DNA of 64,000 nucleotides from a bacterium (lineage in GTDB: Bacteria; CLD3; SB21), in the NCBI GenBank assembly GCA_008933615.1, contig WBUR01000007.1:50845-114844 (forward strand), given 5' to 3'. The translations under genes were made by a program, and so were the position numbers. The notes beneath the pieces are model-generated. The model was not told the DNA's origin, made no database searches, and saw only the letters and a list, made by a program, of their open reading frames with translations. How positions within the stretch are numbered: the stretch's first letter is position 1; every line of letters begins with the position of its first letter. Of this stretch, positions 55,976 through 64,000 are shown one piece after another.

Positions 55976-57496
55976 TTAATGTTCATGGCCGTGAGCGGGC
56001 AACTGGCTTGAAACGGATGCCAAACGTACTTGGTATGCCCCAACCGTTACGACACGTTCACCTTCGTGAAGACCGCTAAGAATTCCCACCCTTTTTCCGT
56101 CGCGCTCACCAAGTTCAACCATACGTTTTACAAACGACTCGCCTTCGGCATGAACATACAGTGCATAATGGCCTTCTTCTTCGATCAAAGCAGTTTCCGG
56201 CACAGAAAGGACCGTATCGGCTCTTCCGGTTTTGACATGGACGGTGGCAAACATGCCGATGCGAAATTGATCGTTCGGATTTGATATTTCGAAAATCAAG
56301 GGAACCGTCCGGCTTTTCTCATCTACGACCGAGCCGATACTGATCAGCTTTCCGTTATTCTGATGGACTTCAAAACGCGAATTAAACCCTGGAATCACAA
56401 ATTCTGCATTAACAACCCTGCCAATCTTGCCGATTTCCGTGACAGGGACCGCTGTTTTTAGCCAGACCCTATTCGTATTGACAATCCGAAATAAAGGCTC
56501 ACCGGCATTAAATTGTTTCCCAATTTTAAAGTTCACTTCGGCGATTCGCCCTTCAATGGGTGAAGTTAAGGTAAAGTTGTAGTTTTTCTGGTTTCCTGTA
56601 TCAAATCGCACGAAGCGTGAAATTCCATTCAAACGGCCTTCCGCTTTTTTGTATTTCGCCTCAGCTTCTTCAAATTCTTTTAGCGAAGCAAGCTTTTGAT
56701 CGAAAAGTTTTTTTACCCGCTCGAAGTCTTGCCTCGTGACGTAAAGTTCATTCTCTGCGTTTGCATATTGTTCCGCAAACGGTTCGCCGCCATCCGGTTG
56801 CTGAACGGCCGGTGCCATTGTTGCAAGCGATTGTCCTTTGCTGACATATGATCCTGGCGCTGGAACGGATAGATTGTCTTCCGGCAAAATCAATCCGGCA
56901 AATGGCGCAGATACAATAATATCGCCGTTAAGCCGGGGAATAATTTCTCCTGCACCCGGTACGGAACCGGTGATTACTCCTTTTTGAACAGGCTCTGTGC
57001 GAAAATCGATCTTCCATTGCTGTTCTTTGAGAAATGAAATAGTTTGTTCATTGGATTTTTCTTCGGAGGATTCAGGAATATCTTTTTCAGATTCATAAAC
57101 GGCAATGGTATTCACACGAACCGTATCTTTATTTGGCTCGCCGAGAATCAATGCAAGAGAATACGTGCCGCTTTTTTCAAACTTTACAGTAGGCCTGTAA
57201 ATACCGGGCGATGTCGGTTTCGACTCCGTTGTTTGAAAGGTTGTGCCATTGGATTCGAATATCAATGTGATACTTCCTTCGCTAACGGCTTTGAAACTCT
57301 CGAGTGTTGTGAGATGAACGGCAAAACGCGCTTCACGTCCGACGATTAAAGCCGGATGTTCCATAAAGAGCTCCGTTTTGCTTGTCCAAATTGTGACGGA
57401 TCCGCCGCCTGTGACTTGATGTACGATCTCTTTTTGCTGGGTTGAGCAACCCCATATTAGAGAATAGACTATAGCCATAAGGCAAAATTGTCTCAT
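55976..57496 (-). CDS. RND efflux periplasmic adaptor (CusB/HlyD family) lipoprotein
   Basis: 506 residues from ATG 57496, giving a lipoprotein signal (MRQFCLMAIVYSLIWGC). An extra N-terminal beta domain (about 25-150) precedes the barrel-sandwich part (GDIIVSAPFAGLILPEDNL), a helical hairpin (VKKLFDQKLASLKEFEEAEA) and the membrane-proximal domain (GMFATVHVKTG). Short histidine run HGHEH at the C-terminus may bind metal. It links the RND pump to an outer-membrane channel encoded elsewhere. Confidence 0.9.
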   Translation of the reverse strand: MRQFCLMAIVYSLIWGCSTQQKEIVHQVTGGGSVTIWTSKTELFMEHPALIVGREARFAVHLTTLESFKAVSEGSITLIFESNGTTFQTTESKPTSPGIYRPTVKFEKSGTYSLALILGEPNKDTVRVNTIAVYESEKDIPESSEEKSNEQTISFLKEQQWKIDFRTEPVQKGVITGSVPGAGEIIPRLNGDIIVSAPFAGLILPEDNLSVPAPGSYVSKGQSLATMAPAVQQPDGGEPFAEQYANAENELYVTRQDFERVKKLFDQKLASLKEFEEAEAKYKKAEGRLNGISRFVRFDTGNQKNYNFTLTSPIEGRIAEVNFKIGKQFNAGEPLFRIVNTNRVWLKTAVPVTEIGKIGRVVNAEFVIPGFNSRFEVHQNNGKLISIGSVVDEKSRTVPLIFEISNPNDQFRIGMFATVHVKTGRADTVLSVPETALIEEEGHYALYVHAEGESFVKRMVELGERDGKRVGILSGLHEGERVVTVGAYQVRLASVSSQLPAHGHEH

Positions 57497-57578
57497 AAAA
57501 GAACTTTCGTGATGTCTTGAATTGGGAAAAGAGTTTTGTCTCAAAAGACACTACTAAAATCTTTTGAGAAGGAAGAGG

Positions 57579-57971
57579 CTAGCTAATGGGTGGAGAGCGG
57601 CCAAAATTACTTAAGTCAAATGGAGATATGAATTTTGGCGGGGATTCAAAAACCAAACTAAAATCATCCGGAAAAGGATCATCGCTTTGAAAACGCTCAA
57701 TTTCAGTAACCTGAAAATTCTGATTATTTAGAGGAGCTTGAGTTTTTCGCTGAGTAGCTTCATTCTTGACTATAACAACAGCATGATCGGTTTCATGTGA
57801 CTCAAAACCCGCATCATGATTCGTGATAAAAAAATCTTCGTGAGCATGGAACACAAGATCTTGATCGTGGTGGTCTAAATCCATGTGGAAATGAGAGCCG
57901 GCCGCTGTAACAAGTGTGAACAGGTAGCTCGCCGCAAGAAAGTATCGGCTAATAGTTTTGAAATTCTTCAT
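57579..57971 (-). CDS. Small histidine-rich exported protein
   Basis: 130 residues. A signal peptide (YFLAASYLFTLVTAAGS) is followed by a His/Asp-rich segment: HFHMDLDHHDQDLVFHAHED, then NHDAGFESHETDH. The remainder is polar with a proline-rich end. It is the first gene of the efflux operon, 34 nt (to the adaptor frame) upstream, so it probably binds metal in the periplasm. No family is recognised. There is no strong ribosome site. Confidence 0.65.
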   Translation of the reverse strand: MKNFKTISRYFLAASYLFTLVTAAGSHFHMDLDHHDQDLVFHAHEDFFITNHDAGFESHETDHAVVIVKNEATQRKTQAPLNNQNFQVTEIERFQSDDPFPDDFSLVFESPPKFISPFDLSNFGRSPPIS

Positions 57972-58082
57972 ACCAGCAACATACAGTTTTAAAAATCTTC
58001 CGTCAAGTTTTCTTTATCCACATAAAGTTTTACACGCGTCATGGAAGCTCACGTCATAAAAACGAAAAAGCCCTTCTAAACA

Positions 58083-58133
58083 AAAAACCATTAACCTCTG
58101 CGTTCTTTGCGCGCTTTGCGGTTAATGGTTTTT
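58083..58133. repeat. Copy 3 of the ACCATTAACC inverted repeat, tmRNA terminator position
   Basis: AAAAACCATTAACC (58083-58096) and GGTTAATGGTTTTT (58120-58133) are perfect inverted arms with a 23-nt loop. On the minus strand the stem ends in a T run seven nt after the tmRNA gene, so it is a likely terminator for it. Sequence similarity to copy 2 continues into the tmRNA 3' end. Confidence 0.85.
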
Positions 58134-58140
58134 CAATGGG

Positions 58141-58516
58141 TGGAGACGACGGGAATTGAACCCGTGTCCGAGAGTAAGCTACTAAAGATGTCTACATGCG
58201 TAGGCCTGTTTTGGTTTTAACTGATCCATAAAAAACGGCCAAAAAACGAATCAGCGAGCTCGATACTCCGCTTTTGGCGGAGTATTCGCCTTTGTCCTCC
58301 GAGCATTGGACATCGGCTAGTTTGTCTGAAATGACATTTTAACAAACCCCAACAAACGGGAGTAAGTTAAAACGGACTGCAGGAAATTAATCCTTAAGCA
58401 GCCAATGCGTATGCATTGTTGTTGTTTATCTTTTTTCCGCTTATTTAACGCGCACACAGAAAAAGCGCGGCACGCAACCCTTAGCGACCTAGACCCGTCG
58501 AAGCCAGTTCGTCCCC
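58141..58516 (-). ncRNA. ssrA: Transfer-messenger RNA
   Basis: 376 nt. The 5' end GGGGACGAACTGGCTTCGAC pairs through GGGGACGA with TCGTCTCC at the 3' end to form the acceptor stem; the T arm is GGGTTCAATTCCC. CCA is not encoded after the discriminator A at 58141 (ACCC follows). The tag frame ends at TAA 58394-58396 and, if it resumes at GGA 58436-58438 after AATAAGC, encodes GKKINNNNAYALAA. The YALAA end is the usual protease signal. Rescues stalled ribosomes with SmpB. Confidence 0.95.
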
Positions 58517-58537
58517 AATATTTTCAATGAACAATTT

Positions 58538-58647
58538 ACAGTGATCAGTTAGCAGTTAGTTGTCTAAATATACAACATGACAGAATAAAATTTATTCCAA
58601 TTCAAAAAAGCCTTTTTGGTCAATGTAAACTGTTAACTGACCACTGT
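58538..58647. repeat. Inverted repeat of CAGTTAR heptamers between tmRNA and tRNA-Lys
   Basis: ACAGTGATCAGTTAGCAGTT (58538-58557) matches the reverse complement of 58628-58647 at 18 of 20 positions. The arms are made of 7-nt words (CAGTGAT, CAGTTAG, CAGTTAA). The spacer of about 70 nt between them is AT-rich and shows no gene. Confidence 0.75.
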
Positions 58648-58651
58648 TTTG

Positions 58652-58724
58652 TGCGACCAGAAGGAATCGAACCTTCAACCTAATGATTAAGAGTCATTTG
58701 CTCTGCCAATTGAGCTATGGTCGC
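58652..58724 (-). tRNA. tRNA-Lys (anticodon CTT)
   Basis: 73 nt. Acceptor stem GCGACCA/TGGTCGC, D arm GCTC...GAGC, anticodon stem AATGA/TCATT with loop CTCTTAA (anticodon CTT), T arm GAAGGTTCGATTCCTTC. Discriminator A at 58652; CCA not encoded. It reads AAG lysine codons. Confidence 0.97.
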
Positions 58725-58730
58725 GGAAAA

Positions 58731-58798
58731 AATGAATACTGATTAATAATTTAAAAATATCCGAGTTCCTAGTACTCATTATTCATTGATCATTGACG
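58731..58798. repeat. Degenerate TCAATGA heptamer region
   Basis: Words TCAATGA, TCAATGA, ATAATGA read on the minus strand near 58775-58795, facing AATGAATACTGATTAATAAT at 58731-58750. The inverted match is weak (about 12 of 16). It fills the gap before the hybrid kinase stop codon. Confidence 0.35.
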
Positions 58799-58853
58799 AA
58801 CGGGGCAAATCTATATAAAAAGACTTTCCTTTGCAAGATTTTTCTACGTCTAA

Positions 58854-61800
58854 TCAAGTTCTTGATTCGCTCTGTGAAAGCACGTTATGCAAAAGGATCT
58901 TAAACTCCTCGATGTCGTATGGTTTCACTATAAATCCGGAAAAGCCGTGTTTACGGAAATTGGAAATGACCGGATCATTGGAATAGCCGCTCGCAACAAT
59001 CACTTTAGCCTGCGGATCGTACTCGAGTAACTTTTTGATCGCATCCTTGCCTCCCATACCGCCCGGTATTGTCAGATCCATAATCACCGCATCAAATCCT
59101 TTTCCCGCATCTTTAGCTTCTTTATACATCTTAATTGCCTCAATCCCGTCGCCGGCTGCAGCCGATTCGTATCCTATTTTTTTCAATATGCGTGAGGTAA
59201 TATCACGAATATCTTCTTCGTCATCCATAATCAATATTCGGCCCGATCCCTGCCCGATCGACATTTTGTATTCTTCCGGTTTGGAGATCTGGTGTCCGGA
59301 TGCGGGTAAATAAATGAAAAAAGTTGTCCCTGAACCCAGTTGGGATTCGACCGTAATATGTCCGTCATGCTTTTTTATTATAGAATAACAGGTTGCAAGC
59401 CCAAGCCCGCTGCCTTTCTGTTTGGTAGTAAAGTACGGATCAAATATTTTAGCGAGATGTTCAGGCGGAATTCCCATACCCATATCTTTAAAAATGATCT
59501 TGACATAATTCCCGCTTCGCGGAGTTAATGAAAGTTCGTCCACGTGAATATTCTCAGCGAATATTCTAATAAAACCGCCGTCCGGCATGGCCTGTATGGA
59601 GTTTATTACCAAATTATGAATAACTTGGCCGATTTGCCCTTGATCAATTTCTGCATGCCACAGATCGTCCGCTATCTGGTATTCACATAATACATTGGAA
59701 CCGCGAATCATGAAGTCTGCGGATTCACGTATTAATTCACCTACCGCAGCGGCTTTTCGTATAGGCGTTCCTCCGCGGGAAAACGTGAGTAATTGCTGCG
59801 TGAGTTCTTTGGCGCGATAAGAGGCCTTTTCAGATCTATTTAGGATATCTGTCAATCGTTCTTTATTATTCGATTCTACGTCCATTTTTGCGAGAGCAAT
59901 ATTTCCCAAGATGGCCGTTAAGATATTATTGAAATCGTGCGCGATGCCGCCCGCCAAAAGCCCTACGGATTCAAGCTTTATGGATTTTATTCTTTCTTCT
60001 TCCATTTTGCGTTTCTCTGTCACATCACGAAAAACGATGACCGTTCCGATAACTTCACCGTCTTTGTTTTTGATCGGCGCGCCGCTGTCCGTGATCAATC
60101 TTTCAGATCCGTCCCTGGCGATTAAAATAGTATCGTTGAGTAACTCAAAAAACCCGTCCGAATTAATAATTTTTGATATGGGATTGGTGAATTTCTCACG
60201 GGTTTTGTAGTTCGCGATATTCAAAACCTGATCGATCGGTTGATTCAGAACTTCTTCCTGGGTCCAGCCTGTCAGTGATTCAGCTACTTTATTCATCAAG
60301 ATAATATGTCCGTTCACATCTGTGGTAATCACTCCATCACCGATCGACCGCAATGTGACCATGAGCAACTCTTTTTCTTCGGCAATAGCCGCTTCGGCTT
60401 TCTTACGTTCAGTGATGTCATAGTAAACGCCCTGAATAGCGGGGTGGTTTTTCCAGGTAATCTCCGCAACTGAAACTTCTACATCGCGTTTCAGCCCGCT
60501 CTTTGTTATAACGCTCAACTCGTAATGATTTTCAACTTTTTCTCCAAGTTTTCTTTTTCTTCTTCGTTCCCATATCATATCATGATTTTCAGGCGTTATC
60601 AAATTCATATAATCAAACCCCGGCGCCATGACCTCGGCTCGATTATACTCAAACAATTTTTCCCAAGCTTCATTGACCAGTATCAATTTATCAAATTGAA
60701 TGATATACACGGGATTAGAAGATTGTTCAATTAGTGCCCGGTACTGTTGTTCACTTTCCCGTAACGCTTCTTCCGCTCTTTTTCTATCGGAAATATCATA
60801 AGTAATAAATTGCAAAGCAGGCTGATCATTATATGTAATCTTTGATATGACGGAGGTATACCAGTGAACATTGCCCCATTTGTCGATGAACCGGTTTTCA
60901 ATCGTATCGGAATAGGCCTCTGAGCCCACAATAAATCGCCTAACGAAACTTGCAACGCGCTTCTGGTCGTCCGGATGAATGAACGGGTTTTCTTCCTGCA
61001 AAAATTGAAAATCATTGAGCGAATAACCCGTCTGCCTTTCCAAAGACGGATTCGCATATAACATACGCATCGAATAATCCATAATGAAAATGGTGTCGTG
61101 AAAGGACTCGACAAACGTACGGTATCGGAGTTCACTTTGAATTAAATTCTCGTACAATTGCGCGTTTTCGATAACGGTGGAGGCGGTACCGGCAAAAACG
61201 TTGAGTAAGCGCAAGTCATCATCCGTGAATGCATCGGTTTTGACGGAGGTTTCTAGAGCAATCGTCCCTACAATACGCTTCTTCGTAATGAGCGGAGTGA
61301 CTATGGCGCTTTTGAGTTCAGTGATTTCCTCTATGTCCCCTTCATATTTATGTTCATTTACATCGGAAACCAAAATACCTCTTCTCTCCCGAATAGCAAA
61401 ACCGCTGTATCCCATAGTAACCGATATCCGCAGAACTTTAATTCTCGGATCGGCATAACCCATAAGTGCTCCACAATACAATTCCTGGCTTTTTTCATCA
61501 AGCAACATGATTGAACCTTTTTCAACTGCGGGAATTGCCGTCTTCAAAGTTTGAAGCATATTTTCTAAAAGCGGTTTGACCTCTATCGTATGGCCGAGTA
61601 ATTGACTAACCTTAGCAAGAGCTTCAAGTTCACGCACATATTGAATATTTTTTCTTTCGACTCTGGAACGTTCTGAAGATTCCAGTGCAAGTGAAATAGT
61701 ATCCGCTACCGACGTTGCAAACTCCTGATCTTCAATACTCCATTCTCTGGTTTTGCCGACTTGTTCATGACAAATCACTCCATAAGCTTTTCCGTGAAAG

Positions 61801-63407
61801 CGGATCGGAATATCCATCATGGAACGAATATCTAACGGTGCGAAATAATCACGCGCCAGTTCTCGTGTTGCCGGATTGGTATGGATGTCCGTCGCTATAA
61901 CAATACGATTGCTGCTTAAAGCTTCAAAATAGGAGGGGTAATCTCTGACATTTAATCTTTCTTCTGCCACATACTGATCTTTGCTATTAACATACAGATA
62001 ATTAGTGATGATCGACGATCCGTCTTCGCTGAAAAACCATACGCCGACGCGTTCAACTTCAAGCGTTTTAGCGTTGACCTGAGTAATTTTTTTTAATACC
62101 AAATCCAGATCGCTATGATCGATTTTGGATAATTCCAGTAAAACTTCCTGATACCGGATTGTCTTTTCTGCACGCAACCGCTCCGTCATTAAACTTTTTT
62201 CACGCTCGGTCATGTCACGGAAAATACCCTGAACAATTCTTTCTCCTCCCAGTTCCGATATGCTCGAGCTTATTTCCACAGGAATTTTTCTTCCGTCAAC
62301 ATGCTGAACATGAAAGAAGTCGGTGTGTCCTTCCGGTTTTTGAGCTAAATTTTGAAAAGTATCTGTTGTTTTTTCTGCATCTTCAGGCGGATGTAACTCC
62401 GACTGGTGCATCCCAATGATCTTTTCAGCCGGTAAACCGATTAATTCCTCCGCTTTTTTATTAGCATTGATCACGATGCCCGTTTTCGCATTTGCTACAA
62501 AAATGGCGTCGTTAGCCGTCTCAATTAACTTGCGATAGGCCTCTTCCGACTGCCGGAGCGCTGTTTCGCGTTCTTGACGTTTTATTATCTCCTTTTTGAG
62601 CTTTGTATTTGTTTTTGTTAATTCAGCGGTGCGCTCTTCAATGCGTATCTCCAGTTCATCCAACGTTTTCCTCAATTCGTCTTCCGCTGTTTTCCTGCTG
62701 AAAAAACCCGGGATCTCATACTTCGTTATCTTTTTGGAAAGCTTGGGTTGCGCCTGGAGATAGTCTTTGATGTATCCTCCTACTCTTGACGGATGCCCCA
62801 TAATGAACCGGCAGTGATCATCGCCTTTGGCTTTACATAATATTTCCGTTGCAACCAGCTTGATGCCGAAACTTTCTTCGCACCATCCGGAAGAATATCC
62901 GGAATTCATTACGCATACCGGGAAATCAACTTTCTTCTTTGCTTTGATCCAAGAATCCGATTCGAATGAATACGGATGGTCGTAAATAAGATAATAATTT
63001 TCATCCGGCGTCGGGCGGCTTTCCGGAAAAATATCTACGAAGGCCCAACCGGAATGAGAAAAATGAATCGGCCCGGCGGATAGCTTTTCGATAGGATCTT
63101 TCAGCTTCATTTTTTTATGAAATGAACGGGCATCCGCAACGCCGATCGCATGCGCTATATCAAAAAGCAGGCTGCGCGCTACTGCCAACGCTTCTTCTTC
63201 GCTTTTGTCCCTATAGGTATTCTTGATCATCTCAAAAAACTCAACGGACATGGAGGCGGCGCGAACAAAGATGTAGCGCTGGCCGAAAATTTCAATCGTG
63301 CCTTTACTCGCGTTCTCCTTACGTTCTTTAAAATACGTGCTTACAAATTTTTGCGCGCGCGTAAATAACGGTTCAAACTCTTTTGGAACTTTTACTGTTT
63401 TTAACAT
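58854..63407 (-). CDS. Large V4R/PAS/GAF hybrid sensor histidine kinase
   Basis: 1517 residues, no membrane helix. Order: XylR_N/V4R-type sensor (about 20-210; FSHSGWAFVDIFPES, NSGYSSGWCEESFGI, CKAKGDDHCRFIMGHP), coiled coil (about 225-285), PAS, two GAF domains (about 420-580 and 590-760), three more PAS domains, HisKA (GGIAHDFNNILTAILGN), HATPase (DMGMGIPPEH, KGSGLGLATCYS) and a C-terminal receiver with phospho-acceptor Asp in AVIMDLTIPGGMGG and Lys in GFIVKPYD. V4R/XylR_N domains usually bind small aromatic or hydrophobic ligands. Output partner not visible. Confidence 0.93.
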   Translation of the reverse strand: MLKTVKVPKEFEPLFTRAQKFVSTYFKERKENASKGTIEIFGQRYIFVRAASMSVEFFEMIKNTYRDKSEEEALAVARSLLFDIAHAIGVADARSFHKKMKLKDPIEKLSAGPIHFSHSGWAFVDIFPESRPTPDENYYLIYDHPYSFESDSWIKAKKKVDFPVCVMNSGYSSGWCEESFGIKLVATEILCKAKGDDHCRFIMGHPSRVGGYIKDYLQAQPKLSKKITKYEIPGFFSRKTAEDELRKTLDELEIRIEERTAELTKTNTKLKKEIIKRQERETALRQSEEAYRKLIETANDAIFVANAKTGIVINANKKAEELIGLPAEKIIGMHQSELHPPEDAEKTTDTFQNLAQKPEGHTDFFHVQHVDGRKIPVEISSSISELGGERIVQGIFRDMTEREKSLMTERLRAEKTIRYQEVLLELSKIDHSDLDLVLKKITQVNAKTLEVERVGVWFFSEDGSSIITNYLYVNSKDQYVAEERLNVRDYPSYFEALSSNRIVIATDIHTNPATRELARDYFAPLDIRSMMDIPIRFHGKAYGVICHEQVGKTREWSIEDQEFATSVADTISLALESSERSRVERKNIQYVRELEALAKVSQLLGHTIEVKPLLENMLQTLKTAIPAVEKGSIMLLDEKSQELYCGALMGYADPRIKVLRISVTMGYSGFAIRERRGILVSDVNEHKYEGDIEEITELKSAIVTPLITKKRIVGTIALETSVKTDAFTDDDLRLLNVFAGTASTVIENAQLYENLIQSELRYRTFVESFHDTIFIMDYSMRMLYANPSLERQTGYSLNDFQFLQEENPFIHPDDQKRVASFVRRFIVGSEAYSDTIENRFIDKWGNVHWYTSVISKITYNDQPALQFITYDISDRKRAEEALRESEQQYRALIEQSSNPVYIIQFDKLILVNEAWEKLFEYNRAEVMAPGFDYMNLITPENHDMIWERRRKRKLGEKVENHYELSVITKSGLKRDVEVSVAEITWKNHPAIQGVYYDITERKKAEAAIAEEKELLMVTLRSIGDGVITTDVNGHIILMNKVAESLTGWTQEEVLNQPIDQVLNIANYKTREKFTNPISKIINSDGFFELLNDTILIARDGSERLITDSGAPIKNKDGEVIGTVIVFRDVTEKRKMEEERIKSIKLESVGLLAGGIAHDFNNILTAILGNIALAKMDVESNNKERLTDILNRSEKASYRAKELTQQLLTFSRGGTPIRKAAAVGELIRESADFMIRGSNVLCEYQIADDLWHAEIDQGQIGQVIHNLVINSIQAMPDGGFIRIFAENIHVDELSLTPRSGNYVKIIFKDMGMGIPPEHLAKIFDPYFTTKQKGSGLGLATCYSIIKKHDGHITVESQLGSGTTFFIYLPASGHQISKPEEYKMSIGQGSGRILIMDDEEDIRDITSRILKKIGYESAAAGDGIEAIKMYKEAKDAGKGFDAVIMDLTIPGGMGGKDAIKKLLEYDPQAKVIVASGYSNDPVISNFRKHGFSGFIVKPYDIEEFKILLHNVLSQSESRT

Positions 63408-63427
63408 AAAACAACTTGACGCAAAAT

Positions 63428-64000
63428 TTAGAACTGAACAGTTATACCGTTGGTTATTGAGAGATCGTACTTTTTAATATCCGGCGGCGGCTCGTGGTCA
63501 AAACGTAAACTTACCGCTGTCAGAAAGTTTAATGACTCGGTAAACGAAAAAGATAGTGAATTTTCATTAATAACCCTGTAATCGGAACTACGCTGTAATG
63601 CCATCTGAATATAAGCGGTCGAGGAAAACGACAGACGTGTATCCGGCTTCCATGTAAAAGACAAATAGTTCGTTGAACGAACTAACGTCTTTGTGTCCGG
63701 AGGCTCTGTTGTCACTTCACGTTCATGCATCAGGCCTGACCCTACTCCTAAAAATAGTTTTTGCGGACGGCCCAGAGAGGTGTCGATATTGCGAACTTCG
63801 TATCGCAAGCCTGCCCCTAAAACGCGGCGATCTTTTAATAATATAAGTTTATTAAATTCCCTCTGAAAAAACGCTTCCGCAATCCAAGACGCACTTAGAT
63901 CGCGCGTGACTCTTGCGTGTAAAAAACCTTTATCAGAAAATAAGTCGCCTCCGCTTTTCCCGCGCTCATAATTCAATATAAGAAATGAATAATAATTGGT
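63428..64000 (-). CDS. C-terminal part of a DUF481-like outer-membrane beta-barrel protein
   Basis: About 190 residues; the frame runs off the window edge. Strands alternate in the pattern of a barrel (HARVTRDLSASWIAEAFFQRE, VLGAGLRYEV, LFLGVGSGLMHERE, TNYLSFTWKPDTRLSFSSTAYIQ) and the last residue is Phe (GITVQF), the outer-membrane insertion signal. The start is outside the window. Twenty nt after its stop the hybrid kinase begins, so they may be co-transcribed. Confidence 0.75.
   Translation of the reverse strand, partial: TNYYSFLILNYERGKSGGDLFSDKGFLHARVTRDLSASWIAEAFFQREFNKLILLKDRRVLGAGLRYEVRNIDTSLGRPQKLFLGVGSGLMHEREVTTEPPDTKTLVRSTNYLSFTWKPDTRLSFSSTAYIQMALQRSSDYRVINENSLSFSFTESLNFLTAVSLRFDHEPPPDIKKYDLSITNGITVQF

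Noticed and set aside
52865..57971. Efflux block considered as an intact genomic island
   Set aside because: No integrase, excisionase or transposase, and base use looks like that of the neighbours; kept only as a possible decayed insertion.

Overview
The window is a gene-dense chromosomal stretch of moderate GC from a Gram-negative bacterium. Outer-membrane lipoproteins, an RND efflux pair, a DUF481-type barrel and a reg_prop/Y_Y_Y sensor kinase point to the FCB superphylum (Bacteroidota, Ignavibacteriota or a KSB1-like lineage). Purine-rich Shine-Dalgarno sites precede many genes, which is unlike typical Bacteroidota, so a deeper FCB branch is more likely. The lineage is an inference from gene content. 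No transposase, integrase, rRNA operon or CRISPR array is visible.

Region 1 (1-8.4 kb) is a nearly complete kynurenine meta-cleavage pathway in two convergent arms. The plus arm carries an aminomuconate-semialdehyde dehydrogenase and a RidA-type 2-aminomuconate deaminase. The minus arm carries 3-hydroxyanthranilate dioxygenase, an SRPBCC protein, ACMS decarboxylase, a cyclase-family kynurenine formamidase, kynureninase and kynurenine monooxygenase. Tryptophan dioxygenase is not in the window. Region 2 (8.4-13.4 kb) holds zwf, a short gnd, a SUI1/YciH gene and a SulP transporter. pgl, the missing step between zwf and gnd, sits alone at 35 kb.

Region 3 (13.4-35 kb) is mostly housekeeping: a TPR protein-DUF4292-GT2-smpB operon, CBS and DUF309 genes, priA with a histidine kinase, a large unknown helical protein with an internal duplication, a DUF1223 protein, an M1 peptidase, and a tsaE-tsaB-rimI-accD-surE run. 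A 1127-residue sensor kinase follows. Region 4 (35-47.2 kb) holds pgl, a branched-chain aminotransferase, an exported PepF, an ABC-F ATPase, an ECF sigma/anti-sigma/serine hydrolase operon, and a MarR-GNAT regulator with a clear promoter-operator next to a broken ABC-class ATPase gene.

Region 5 (47.2-64 kb) is more accessory. It has a frameshifted BNR/sortilin-like exoprotein, a DUF4209/HEPN-like gene, an RND heavy-metal efflux pair with a His-rich exported peptide, tmRNA, tRNA-Lys(CTT), a 1517-residue V4R/PAS/GAF hybrid kinase and the end of an outer-membrane barrel gene. smpB and its RNA partner ssrA are both present, about 41 kb apart.

A recurring theme is intergenic inverted repeats. At least nine loci carry long imperfect palindromes of several sequence families, many built from repeated words of about 7 nt. 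One arm has been read into the RidA coding sequence. One three-copy family abuts the 3' end of the tmRNA gene.
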